A DNA stretch of 64,000 bases from Prosopocoilus inquinatus (taxonomy: Eukaryota; Arthropoda; Insecta; Coleoptera; Lucanidae). The stretch lies in contig CM069876.1 in NCBI GenBank assembly GCA_036172665.1, positions 40,703,001 to 40,767,000 of the forward strand. Reading direction: 5' to 3'. Shown piece after piece: positions 23,101-33,208 of the stretch. The position numbers and the translations under genes were made by a program. A model generated the notes under the pieces. The model did no database searches, was not told the DNA's origin, and was given only the letters and a program-made list of their open reading frames with translations. Within the stretch, counting starts at the first letter, position 1. The number at the start of each line of letters is the position of its first letter.

Positions 23101-26100
23101 TCATTTGAAATAAAGGGAGTGTAAAATTTCAATAAATTATTTTCAAATAAAATATGACGTATTTGGTATCAGCGTACTCAGAAAAAAATGTTCTGTTGAG
23201 CTCAGCTAAGAAACATATGAGATTCTATCGAAGAAAATGAGTTAAGAGCTAATGAATATTTCAAATACTGTAAAAATGTTAAAAACCAAAATACCATCAA
23301 AGGAGTGATTTCTTCGAAACACTTGATCGCATTAGATCGAAAAAATGCGATTCATAGCTTTCTAGATTGAAAAATAAAAAAGTTTTTTTTCGTTGTCATG
23401 GAAACCAAAATTAACAATTGATACGTATTCAGACTCGTAATGATCCGTAGATTTTAAATATGTAAAAATATGTAGGGTGTTCTATTTAAAATAAGAAAGT
23501 TGATATCACTTCCGGCGAAACCGGAAGTCCTATGACGACTATCAGTATGTAGAAAAATTCCATTTTTTGTTTAATTTATTGTCTCTAAAATTCAGGATAA
23601 TCGATTAATAAATAAAGATTCTAGAAGGGTGAGCACATGGCGCGGGACACCCGCTATAACTCATTCCTTACATATTTGTGATAGCAGTAGACCATTATTC
23701 CATTATTTTAAATTAATAGGTTGGCTAAAATTTTAAATTAGATAAATTTAGTTTAACGTCATTTTAGCATACGTCAAATCGTGACACTTCAAGTGCGAGA
23801 TTGATTAAGCGATGTTGTAAATTTTCGCATTTCGCGTTTTCGTCGCAGCCGCTCGTAATAATTTCCAGATTCCAAGTATGGCAAGCATGGGAACAACGTC
23901 ACCATCTAGTAACTCTGTTAAGAACTAGAATGTAGGTCGCATTGGTCGCGTTCAGGTGACCAAGTGGTTGATTCATTGTAGCTATTGAACAGTTGGACAG
24001 TTCCAGCTTCCAGCCGCTGGCATTTTCCCAATTACATTTTCATAGAGATGTGCTAGGGAATGAACCCGGTGCAAGAAAGCACCCGTATGGGTGCATTCAC
24101 CAGGGTGTAAACATGAATACACCGGGTGCATTCAAGGATTTTAATTGCCCGCTCGAATCGAATGAAAAATAACCTTTTCTTGATATTATGGTGGTTTACA
24201 GGTTTCCACGTTTCATAGTGTGCGGTAAAAAATAAACATGTAAGTTTAAACGAACGTTGTATAGCGTAAAATCTGACCAAAATGAGAAAGTTTTAAAAAC
24301 TGACATTAGATGTTACAAAGTGATTATATATACAGCGATAATCCAAACAAAATATATTATATTTGGTATCATTTTGAAACATTTTTTATTTCTTATGTAA
24401 ATGCAGACAAACGGACTATGCACTCAATGCACCGGGTGCATTGTGGATGCGTTCAATGATTGCACCGGGTGCAACCCCATCTCTACATTTTCACGTTACG
24501 TTCAATGAGATCATCAGAACTCAGGAAATAGGAAACGGTGCCACTGAACGATTTATATGTACAGCCAATGCTCAGTTTTACTGCTGACGAAACTCACCGA
24601 CGCGACAATTCGTTGTACTATCAGGAAAAGTAATGCACGGGAATCGTACTTTTTATTTAAATGCTGCGAATGTAAACTTATTCTCACTGTGAAAGTTATG
24701 GGCTACAAGAGTAGCCCATAACTAATTGCTAATATGCTCTTGCATATTAGGAGATTAAAATAAGACAGAAATTTTAATTCGAAAAATGTTCTAAGAAGAG
24801 AAAATGTCTGTTCAGTAACATCGCAATTTGACGTTTACCGATACTAACAAAACTAATTAAACGATGAGTTTTGGTTCTCTCATTATGTAACTATGACGTT
24901 AATTCCCATTTATTTAGGAACACGTCCAGGTGACTTTCAAAAGATACTGAGTAGCGACTAGCAAGCATCTCGAGTGCTTGGTCACCTGAACACGACCATT
25001 TATACAACACTACGAGGACCAAAGAAAACTGTTTGCTGAGGTTAAAATAGAAAACGTTGGGGTTCTTAACTAAATCTAGTATTATTGCGCCATCTGGTAA
25101 TTTAATGGATAACACGATCACAAATACGGGCAAAACCGCTTGAAACAGTGCTTGAAGGCTGCTTGTAACAATCTTGCTGTGAACCGCGCATAATGCTTGG
25201 CGCTTGGCGTCAGATGTAATGCAGATTTCTGTAAGCAATTCAACTGCTGGTCAAGAGATGGCAACCAAGTTCAAAAGTAAATTGAAAAATAAATTTCCAA
25301 ACATTAAGAAATGCGTATGTGATTATCAAAATTATTTTACAGTTTACTTGAATCGATGTTAATTCGAAATTTTGTAATTTGTTTCATTTTACTTCAAGAA
25401 AGCAATAATTCTATTTTATAATTCACCTGTGATGAGCACCGCCTTTTTAATTTAACAAGTTGATCGTAATCGAATTTAGTTTCTTCTTTCTATTAATTTA
25501 ATTTAATGAAAACAAAACACAAGAGACATATTTGCTTCATTAATTTATTTTCTTTGATATTTAAAAATAAATATACAAAGGGAGTTCATAAAGGAAACTG
25601 CTATACGAGGGGAAGTCAGTAAGTAATCCACTGTTGGTAATGAAGGAACTTTCTATAAGAAATTAGTTTGTAAAATGTATTTTTTTTTTCTTCAAATGAA
25701 TCATTAATTTATTCAAATACGTTTTCCAGACGCCTATGACTACGCAGTTCCAGAAGCGGGAACTTTACCTTTATTGGGATCGGAAAAAGCAACCCTGCCG
25801 ATGGTTAGAAGTAGGGGTAGCAGTGTTACTTCGAAAAGTACAAGACTTTCAGCACGCAATAGTCATACTGGGGTAAGAAACAAAAAGTGATGTTGTATCA
25901 ACTGCTTAAAAAATATTAAATTAAATGTAAAAGAAGTAAACCAAAAGTATCAACTTTCAGTTAAATATTTGTAACAGTTTAGAATTTAGTTTTTTTTTTT
26001 TTTAATGTTCGGTTTAAAATCAAAACCCCAACATAAAAAATGCAAGAAAAGAGACAAGACACAGGGAAGCATGGTTACAAGAGCTGCGTTCTTTAATTCA

Positions 26101-27379
26101 ACTCCGTACACTTTTTTCACACTTTTGGTACCTACAAGTAAAAGTGAGACAAAAGTACGAAAATAGTAATTGGAGTAAACGGAGTGGAATAAACGAACGC
26201 ATCATCATATCATGATTCTAATAAATAACAGACTACAAATCGTGGTTCATTCTGTATATTCTAGTCTCATATAAAATAGATCATAGCCATTATTTTGTTA
26301 TAGTCTCCCACCCAACACGAAGCCTTAACTGCCCTTAAGAAACGACTGGAAGAATCATCGAATTTACCCGAATTCCCCAGGCACAGGCTGCGAATGTTAT
26401 CCAAACTTTCAGAAGGGGCTTTTGGAATTGTAAGCGGCTAACTTTAATTTTAGATTCAAATAAAAAAAGATAAGCCATTTCAGGTTTACATAGCCGAAGC
26501 CGATGGTATAAACGAATACTCCTCGGCCCTCACCCTCGGCACCAGATTAGTAGCCATCAAATTCTTAGGTGAAAACGCGAATGAAAAAGAAAGGTAAGCA
26601 TCTTTTTTCTCCGAGTAAAATGAAAATGCAGGAAAATGAAATTTTGCCACAGGAAAGATTTCTATCGTGACGTAAGAATTTTGGCCGCCCTGGAAGACCC
26701 GAATATAGCGAGAGTGTTGGGGATATGCAGTCAAGATGAACCAATCTGCGTGGTCATGGAGTATTTAGATCATGGCGATCTCTGTCAGTTCTTGAAGACC
26801 CACGTCTCTGAGAACACCGCCAGCATACCCTATGGTTTAAAAACGCTTAGTTTCAATTGCCTCCTCTACATGGGCGCGCAGATTGCTTCGGGGATGAGAT
26901 ACCTGGAATCTTTGAACTTCGTCCATCGCGATTTATCAACGAGAAACTGCCTGGTGGGAAAGGCCTATCAGATTAAAGTGTGTGATTTTGGAACTTACAA
27001 CGAACTCTACGTCAACGACTACTATAAGGTGGATGGTAATACCCCCCTTCCAATTCGATGGATGGCATGGGAGTCTGTGTATCAGGGAAAGTACACGACC
27101 AAGAGTGATGTGTGGGCTTTCGCCGTGACCCTATGGGAAATACTGACGCTTTGCAGAAGGCAACCTTACGATGGCCTAAGTGATCCTTTAGTAATGGAAA
27201 ATCTCGCGCACATGCATTGTGATGATGGTCAATACAGGTATTTGCCTAGACCCGTCACCAACAAAGATATAAACGACCTAATGCTGGAATGTTGGCGGAG
27301 GAAAGACGTAGAGCGGCCTTCCTTCACGGAAATCCACTTGTTCTTGCAACGCAAAAATTTAGGGTACGCTCCGACATAG
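18870..27379 (+). CDS. Ddr: Discoidin domain receptor tyrosine kinase (C-terminal 779 residues)
   Basis: Receptor tyrosine kinase of the DDR family; members bind collagen through the discoidin domain at the cell surface. Five exons join in frame: 18870-20103, 25730-25872, 26304-26429, 26484-26593 and 26653-27379 (stop TAG), 2340 nt in all. Domains in window numbering are: discoidin tail 1-46 (ends RVELYGC), discoidin-like domain about 47-235, transmembrane segment about 265-291, long juxtamembrane region with YYSYSS and YDYAVP, and tyrosine kinase about 485-775. VAIK, HRD, DFG and the activation-loop DYYKVDG are present. The first glycine of the nucleotide loop is serine (LSEGAFG). The signal peptide and first half of the discoidin domain, roughly 140-150 residues by comparison with vertebrate DDRs, are not found, so at least one upstream exon lies outside the window or was missed. 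Confidence 0.95.
20695..20803. repeat. Small inverted repeat in Ddr intron
   Basis: GATCGTAAGAGTCGTAAGGT and its mirror ACCTTACGATGCTTACGACC surround a 30-bp centre; the outer flanks GCAATT and AATTGTAGC also pair. Probably a decayed MITE. Confidence 0.55.
21905..22170. repeat. Direct duplication, period about 131 bp
   Basis: The block from AGAGAACTGAGAAACAAT to GATAGTGTTTATGGCTTACA is repeated 131 bp downstream with moderate divergence (AGAGAACTGAAAAACAAT ... GATAGTGTTTGTGGCTTACA). It is A-rich and non-coding. Confidence 0.65.
22597..23658. mobile_element. 1.06-kb fold-back element in Ddr intron
   Basis: Arms of about 500 bp are mirrored around a 50-bp centre near 23115. The left end reads ATAGCGCGTGTCCCGCGCCA and the right end TGGCGCGGGACACCCGCTAT. 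Internal matching blocks include TTCCGGTTTCGCCGGAAGTG and AATACGTATCAATTG. The arms differ by scattered substitutions and small indels, so the insertion is not recent. There is no protein, and a target duplication was not identified. It could form a very long hairpin in the Ddr pre-mRNA. Confidence 0.75.
24043..24485. mobile_element. Non-autonomous hAT element (443 bp)
   Basis: A perfect 8-bp target duplication CATTTTCA flanks it (24035-24042 and 24486-24493). The ends are inverted: TAGAGATG at the left, CATCTCTA at the right, extending imperfectly through CCCGGTGCA. The self-complementary motif GCACCGGGTGCA or close variants recurs near both ends (about 24070, 24120, 24430, 24462), like transposase-binding subterminal repeats of hAT elements. 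The interior encodes no transposase. 8-bp duplications are diagnostic of the hAT superfamily among DNA transposons with short inverted ends. Confidence 0.85.
24698..24751. repeat. Two adjacent short hairpins
   Basis: GTTATGGGCTAC-AAGAG-TAGCCCATAAC at about 24697-24722 is followed by CTAATATGC-TCTT-GCATATTAG at about 24728-24750. Both have perfect stems. They are too short and too AT-rich to call a microRNA. Confidence 0.5.
25730..25872 (+). CDS. Ddr: Ddr exon: juxtamembrane, YDYAVP segment
   Basis: The acceptor GTTTTCCAG ends at 25729 and the donor GGG|GTAAGA follows 25872. The 143 nt complete a split Asp codon (G|AC) and add 47 codons. AYDYAVPEAG aligns with the conserved NTYAVPA-type juxtamembrane segment of vertebrate DDRs, a phosphotyrosine-containing region. 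The rest is Ser/Thr-rich and probably disordered. Confidence 0.92.
26304..26429 (+). CDS. Ddr: Ddr exon: start of kinase domain
   Basis: Exactly 42 codons between TTTTGTTATAG and the donor GTAAGC. Its end, FPRHRLRMLSKLSEGAFGI, is the beta-1 strand and nucleotide-binding loop. DDRs usually have LGEGxFG here. This protein has Ser in place of the first Gly, while the second and third glycines remain. Confidence 0.93.
26484..26593 (+). CDS. Ddr: Ddr exon: kinase N-lobe with catalytic lysine
   Basis: Flanked by introns of only 54 and 59 bp. It encodes VYIAEADG then the beta-3 strand LVAIKFLGENANEKE. The ATP-anchoring Lys codon is AAA at 26559-26561. It ends with two bases of a split Arg codon (AG|G). 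Confidence 0.93.
26653..27379 (+). CDS. Ddr: Ddr exon: rest of kinase domain and C-terminus
   Basis: The acceptor TTTTGCCACAG ends at 26652. It encodes the alpha-C region, hinge VVMEYLDHGDLCQFL, catalytic loop VHRDLSTRNCLV (HRD at 26924-26932), DFG (26984-26992), activation loop with NDYYKVDGN, PIRWMAWES, SDVWAFAVTLWE and the C-lobe end RPSFTEIHLFL, then a short tail ending YAPT. All residues needed for catalysis are present. The tail is very short, as in DDRs generally. Confidence 0.95.
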
Positions 27380-27850
27380 TTTTAGAAAGACTGGATTAGT
27401 CTTAGCGGGATCAAGAAATAGCGCAAACCGCGACTTCACCAGGCAATCGCATTGAGAGGTTTTAATAATGTTATCCGCGAAATTTATTATTATTAGAAAT
27501 TGAAACGATATTTATGATAGATTAAGTAAGTAAGTACATGGAGCCTTCTGCTTTTCTCTGTCGTTTGCCTGTGGAGTCCTCGTTTCAAACATGTAAATAG
27601 AACACAGGGTGATACTATCTATTTTAACGAGTAAATTATCTTTTTCGTAGGATATTTATTTCTAATGTGAAGCTTTCCTTGCTTGTAAATATTTTCGTAC
27701 GATTTTTCAATTTTAGTTGTTTTTTTTTCTTTTTATTAACGAATACCTGGTAGTGCTTGTAGTTAAAAAAAGATACTGTACTATAAAGTAATGCGGAAAG
27801 CCAAATTACTTTGCCTTGTGAATAAATTATGTTTATACATCTTCCATATG
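27380..27850 (+). other. Ddr 3' UTR with candidate poly(A) signals
   Basis: Downstream of the stop the sequence becomes AT-rich. The first AATAAA is at 27821-27826, followed by T-rich DNA. Further candidate signals occur near 28557 and 28862, so longer transcripts are possible. Confidence 0.5.
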
Positions 27851-30040
27851 CATTCAGAATATTATAGAAACGTGTTCAAATCTGATGTGTTCGTCTTCCC
27901 AGTTTTATTTCTTTGAAAATAAAAACAATTCTTCGATGCTTACTTACCATCATTTCATGAATATGTGTGTTATTACAAATACATAAAATAGAAGGCACCG
28001 AAATAGTTTGCACGTTTTCATTCAAGCACTACCATCACAATAGCGCTGTTGCAGTACAGTTACCAAATCTTACTTAAAAGTGATTTCTCGTAACTGTACA
28101 CTCGTCACTATTGAGATAAGACGACTACTTTTTTCGGCGGCAGCATAGATATTGCTTCTTCATTTGTTAAGAAACTTACACGTGGCACAATAATATGAGA
28201 CAATGTATAGATGATACTAATGTAAGAGTAAAATCAGTGTTATATATTATTATATTTACTAGTCAATTGAGTCGCGTGTGTAAAATATTTTCAACGATCG
28301 AGACAACTATATGTACTATGTAAAAAGCTTATACACTTACTAAATTAAAAAGAAATTCTAAAAGTAACTCTTTAAACACATCGACATACATCTTTAATTA
28401 GTTTTACTTTTAGTTACCATGTTATTGCATATTGTACACAATGCAAGAAATTTATTTTTTAAATCACCACGCAGCTGTTATAAAATAGACGACAGCTTAA
28501 TTACGTTGTTAGATATATTTACATAGAGATGGAGCTTGCAGGTTTTGTGATGAGGAATAAATAATTCAAATCGAATCGAGTTGAAATTTTGGTTAGCAAA
28601 GTGCCAATCAAATATCTATTACCACTTTACTTAAGTTTGACTCTGCTTCTCTTCCTTTGTAACCGAAGGCGTGTGTTGAAACATATACATTTAATAATGC
28701 ATTCCATATCCTTACTGTTAGCGGGCACGTAATGATGATGATTATTATTATTATTGTTCGTCGGAGTTTATTATTGATAGTTGCAATAATTCATTTTGTG
28801 ATCATTTCGTTGTTGTGTATTTAAATTTCTGCAAATAATTGTCAAAGTAACATATCAGATTAATAAAACGAAATTCGTAAATCAAATAGTTTTACTTATT
28901 ATTAAGTCCTGTGGATCCTGTGTTGAAACAAATTGAGCAAAGGAATGTCATGGTACAGCGGCGAACATTAAATTCTGGTCATCAATGTCAATCAAAACAT
29001 CAATTTTAATTCTGCAAAGTAAAAAAAAATTACCAATAAATTATTGTCGAAAATAAGTAAATTTTCAATTTTATTTCTAATAGAATACAGGACAGATATC
29101 AGAAATCCTTGGTGTCAGTCTTTGACAATCAGTGACCAGCAGAATTTATTGTTCGCCATTTTGCCTCAGAGATAAGATCATAAAGACGAAAAAAATGACG
29201 TTTTCCAAGAAAATGATAAAAATAAGGAGTAAATTAATATTTTTTTAAATATAATTTAAGAAGGATAAAGGTAAACAAGGCTAAACAAATTCAGAAATCA
29301 CTAGGATTTCATATAAAAAGAAATACACTTTACATTTCTTTTTCAACGTTTGCAGTTTTTGTTAAAATTCTTCATGACAGTTACGTTTGCCGTAGTCGCA
29401 TTTCAAAATAATAAGACTAAACTCCTGACAGTTAGGCAACCACAAATACCAGTGAGTATGACTGGTAGCCTATCCTCAAATTTGCGTTTATGTTTTTCTT
29501 TACTGATTCCTAGGCCATGAATCGTTACTACACACACCATAGGTGATCATAAACAATTCATAGACAATTATGACAATCTTTTATAAAATTTATGTTACGA
29601 CTCATGTCCTTTCCTTCAAAATTCATCATCGTCATCGACTTTATTCTCCCAAGTCTCAGTCTTTGGATTTGCTTTTCATTTACGAATTTATTTGTCTTGT
29701 AATTAAATGAAAATATACTTTTTAAATATTGTATTTAATACATTTCTTTTAAAATTTGGAACTTAAACTTAAATTCAAATAAATTAGCAAAAGATTTATC
29801 CTATTTGATCTTGTGAAAAACACACCAATCTTACAATATGCTGCTTTTCCAATACAGTCGTGATGTTATGGTTGCCTAAATGTCTAGGCAGTGCCAGTTG
29901 CAGCGCCTTGAAAAGTTGTTAAAAGTAGCCAGCATTATACTAATTAAAAATCACAATTTATAAAATAAAGAGAATGTAACCACTTTATCCTAAATTCGGC
30001 GTGACAATTTAATAAAATATAGCGTTGCCAATTCAGATTT
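27851..30040. other. No gene seen (Ddr-morgue spacer)
   Basis: AT-rich, with an (ATT)n run near 28741-28756. Short inverted motifs occur, such as GCCTAAATGTCTAGGC near 29875. No exon or bounded element is supported. Confidence 0.45.
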
Positions 30041-30220
30041 TATAAAAATTTGTTGCATATTGTTTTTCATTGCAATGGATCCCTCCAACAGCTTCTGTTC
30101 AGCTGTTTCAGCCCTATTTGAGACTTCATCAGCAGAAGCAAACTGGTTTCAATTTGTCAATCCTAATGCAATTTCAGGTCAAAAAGTGATCGGATGGCGC
30201 TCTTTAAACTTAAGTTTTAA
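30041..30220 (-). repeat. Dispersed repeat family A, minus-strand copy
   Basis: Read on the minus strand it contains GGCGCCATCC-like flanking DNA, TTTTTGACCTGAAATTGCAT, GGATTGACAAATTG and the hammerhead core, then TTGCAATGAAAAACAATATG, matching the family's 3' block. The + strand open frame across it is accidental. Confidence 0.65.
30091..30139 (-). ncRNA. Type I hammerhead ribozyme motif, family A (one defect)
   Basis: On the minus strand: GCTTCTG (30139-30133), CTGATGA (30132-30126), stem II AGTCTCAAATAGGGCT, GAA (30109-30107), ACAG/CTGA stem III (30106-30099), A (30098), then CAGAAGC (30097-30091). Stem I is seven perfect pairs. The base closing stem III (16.1, normally U) is A, giving an A-A mismatch beside the cleavage site, and stem II has one G-T pair. 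Fold and core are recognisable; activity is uncertain. Confidence 0.45.
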
Positions 30221-30360
30221 CGGCTTAACAGAAAGTTTTCATGAAGTTATATTATCAGCTTGTTCTAATGTCTTTTCTTTCTCATATCAATTATTTTTTA
30301 GAAATAGCTTAGAATTATTTGACACTATGTTAGTTTATAAACAAATAGATTACAGACAAT

Positions 30361-30494
30361 GAGCACGTTCAGGGACGCTGAGCTGAGCTGCTTACTCAGC
30401 AATCGTTTGTGATTGGCTCACATTAGGTTAATAGCCAATCACAAATGATTGCCGAGTTAGGAACTCAGACGCTGAACATCCGCTGAACGCGCCC
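30361..30494. mobile_element. Small inverted-repeat element
   Basis: The ends GAGCACGTTCAG and CTGAACGCGCCC are inverted, and the inner arms ACTCAGCAATCG, TTGTGATTGGCT and their mirrors form a long stem. About 134 bp and non-coding. No clear target duplication was found. Confidence 0.65.
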
Positions 30495-31404
30495 AATATT
30501 TTTGATTGCTATTGCAAATAGACAATTAATTGGTAAAAATACGGTCAAAATCTCGAATCAAGTCATTAATGACGAATATTCGTACCGTCTTAAAATTCTA
30601 GAGAAACATGTAAAATAATGTCGTAAGCGAATGAGAATTAAGTTGGCAATACGCCGCCATGTTGTCAAGCAAAAACAAAAACATTCGCAGATAACCTCAG
30701 TAATGTATTGAGCTTGTTTCCTGTGTCTGACAATTTTACGTCAATGTAGTTATTTTGACCGTAAAATAAAAGTTCAAGTACTTCCAAATTTCATTGTACC
30801 AATTCGAGAAGTAAGAAGAAACTAATTAAAAGAACGTTTTACCGTTTGTACTGCATGACGTTTCTCTAAATTTCTGTTTGACGTCACTACTTGTCAGTGC
30901 TGACAGACGATCAAAATTTAAGTCACCAGGTTGTCTGACAGAAAGTCACCAGTTACCAACTGAAAATCACCAGTTTGTTTTTTTTTGTGTCTACTAATTT
31001 GTCGTTTATTTAAATTTTTGACGTTATTATATTGACGCTTTATTAAATTTAGGTACAAAATGATGATGATTAAAAAAAACATAAGCTTCAAATACTTTTT
31101 CTCCTTTGGGCGAATGTACGGTCGAAAGCAAAAATCGATAGTAGACAATTACAGTTTCCTATAATTTTTCTTTCTCAAAATGGCATTATTTAAATGCGAT
31201 TGATTTCACAGATTTTACAAAAATTATGAACTTGTCAAATCTAAAAGCTTAGAATTTTTTTAAGTGTCTTCTGGGAAATCGTATTTAAAAAATTACAGAA
31301 AACTGTAATTACTTATTAGAAGTACTTTTTTGCTTTCGATTTTTCAAAAATAATAAATAAATTAAATGTTTAATGTATTGGAGACTGTGGCTTGTCTAAC
31401 AATA
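30495..31404. other. No gene seen
   Basis: AT-rich sequence without a supported exon. The repeated phrase AAGTCACCAG / AAAATCACCAG / AGTCACCAGTT near 30920-30975 is a short local repeat. Confidence 0.4.
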
Positions 31405-31505
31405 AATTTGGATTTGACTCCTAACCACAATATGTTTTTTTTAAAAACTAAATACGTATTTCGGCAGCTATGCTGCCATCTTCAGTAGTTGCGACTTCCA
31501 TCCTA
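31405..31505 (-). repeat. Repeat family C, single copy
   Basis: Shares GGATTTGACTCCTAACCACAA and TACGTATTTCGGCAGCTATG with the compound repeat at 9045-9336. It is the best-preserved copy of the module's core in the window. Confidence 0.65.
31446..31490 (-). ncRNA. Hammerhead-like motif, family C
   Basis: On the minus strand: AACTA (31490-31486), CTGAAGA (31485-31479), T, GGCAGC-ATA-GCTGCC hairpin, GAA (31462-31460), ATA-CG-TAT stem III (31459-31452), T (31451), then TAGTT (31450-31446). AACTA and TAGTT are exact complements, and stems II and III pair fully. Departures from consensus are one extra base (T) between the core and stem II, a two-base loop in stem III, and U rather than C at the cleavage site. 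Confidence 0.4.
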
Positions 31506-32820
31506 CTAAATCACAGGAGATAAATAAATTAAATATTTAAGAGACTATTACTAGCATTCAAAATTGAGAATCTCCTTAGTTTAAAAAAAATACAAGTTCG
31601 GTGACAACCTTTGACAATTAATGACGACCAAAATTTATTGCTCGCGACTGTATGTATCGAGTGTTCAATTAAAAAACGGCCTAGATAGCCATGAATTTAT
31701 TCTGAACGTCTAGCGTGGGGTTCTTCATACGGCTAGCGTGAAGCGTCACTTGCACTTCTAACCTCACTTTAACTCAACGAAGACATTTCAAAAAGAAACT
31801 TTTATTATCGAATGTTTGTATTAAGTATAAAAATTAGAAAAAAAATTGCAGAAGCAGCTTTCGAGTTTTGTTGGTTAGCTTTAACCGTCAGCTTGTCAAA
31901 GTTGAAATCCAAATGAAGTTAATCGCGACATGCGTTCCCGATAACAAAAGCCTGCTACAGCCTATCTGCCCGTTTTTTTTTTAATGAACACTCGTTATAT
32001 GCAATCTCTTGTAAAAAGTAATATGATAAATTTTTTAATTTATTCTGCTGCGCGCCCCACAGTTTCGGAAACGCTGGTCTAACGTCTCAACTTTTATCAT
32101 TGAAACTTAAAATCATTTTAATGTTATAAATTTCTTCTTATTTATATTTTATGAAAAAGCATCAGATATTCCCGAATATTTTTAAATAATAATAAATAAT
32201 AATAATCTCCAGATCTTGTGATAAATCCAAAATCACCACCTCTGGCAACACTGCTACTTGTGGCAACATCGTCTTTTTTTGACGTCATTACTAGCTGTGA
32301 CGCATTACGCTTGTACTGTAGACCTAAATTTACAATTGGAAAATATTCATTTCCCGTTTCAATTCAACTGTCCAACTCAACAAGTCCAAGTGAGAAAATT
32401 CTTTCCAAAAAGTACCAATCCTCCAGTAATATCCCCAAATTTATAGACAGCGTCCCTGAGCTGGCAACCCCGCATGAAACAACTAATTATTAAGGATTAA
32501 ATTTTCCTCGAAAATTGGAAACCTCAGAAGCTACATACATTATACATTATGGATTCTCACTGATATTTTTCAGGTTTCCTTGCGTAAATATCTTGTGTAT
32601 TTAGTTTAGATTTTTAGAAAGCAAATTAGGCAACACAACTTACAAGCAGTAGACGTGGCATCAAGGAAGATAATGTAAATTATTTGCTCTTAAAAATGGA
32701 TAAGTACGTCACTGAATAACGCCGGTTGGCAGTAATCGTCACGGTCACGTGTTCTAATCTAAATATGAATATATGCAAATTGAGGCAAGCCACAAACGGA
32801 ATTTATTTTTAAACTAAATT
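31506..32820. other. No gene seen
   Basis: Overlapping + strand open frames at 32218-32493 show no domain. No bounded repeat is supported. Confidence 0.4.
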
Positions 32821-32859
32821 TGAATTATTTAAATTACGCCCTGGTTTCGTCTCACAACG

Positions 32860-33208
32860 TCTTATCGATCGAGTAGGTGTTGCACGGATTGAAATCTAAC
32901 TTCACGATACTAACGAGTCCCATAACCTAAAAGTTGACATGCAAGTGCTTATTGTGTGTGTGATTTCGGGTAGCGCGTGTGCATAAAACGTTCTTCGTGA
33001 ACAGACACTCTTCGGGGCCGCCTGCTGGGATAGTGCACGCCCCAACTCGAGTTTGAACCTTGCCCCGTTTCGCAGAAAAAAACGTCACGACAATCAGCAG
33101 GAAGAAGTGTCAAAAATCAGTAGTATGATGGTGGTGTGTTTACAATGTGATTTTATAAGCTGAACCGTCCGGAAATTTTGAGTTCTTTTGACTCCTCTGA
33201 CTATCACG
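32860..33208 (+). promoter_or_regulatory. morgue promoter region and non-coding first exon
   Basis: GC-richer segment ending at a strong donor TATCACG|GTGAGT (GT at 33209). A DREF-like TATCGATC lies at 32863-32870, an element common upstream of broadly expressed insect genes. The only ATGs near the donor (about 33124) open a frame of 13 codons that closes before it. Splicing 33208 to 34571 leaves an upstream TGA and no Met before 34582, so this exon is 5' UTR. The start of transcription is not fixed by the sequence. Confidence 0.55.

Larger units (their letters stand above)
20104..25729 (+). other. Ddr intron (5.6 kb) with several repeats
   Basis: Phase 1 intron between the juxtamembrane exons. 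It holds the fold-back elements and MITE listed separately. The parts at 20804-21880, 22180-22596, 23659-24042 and 24750-25729 contain no supported exon or clear repeat. The antisense open frame at 24891-25238 has no recognisable domain. Confidence 0.8.

Noticed and set aside
24697..24751. Paired short hairpins considered as microRNA precursors
   Set aside because: Stems of 9-12 bp are too short for a pre-miRNA, and the loops are only 4-5 bases.
24891..25238. 115-codon antisense frame in the Ddr intron
   Set aside because: No domain, no splice support, AT-rich composition like the surrounding intron.
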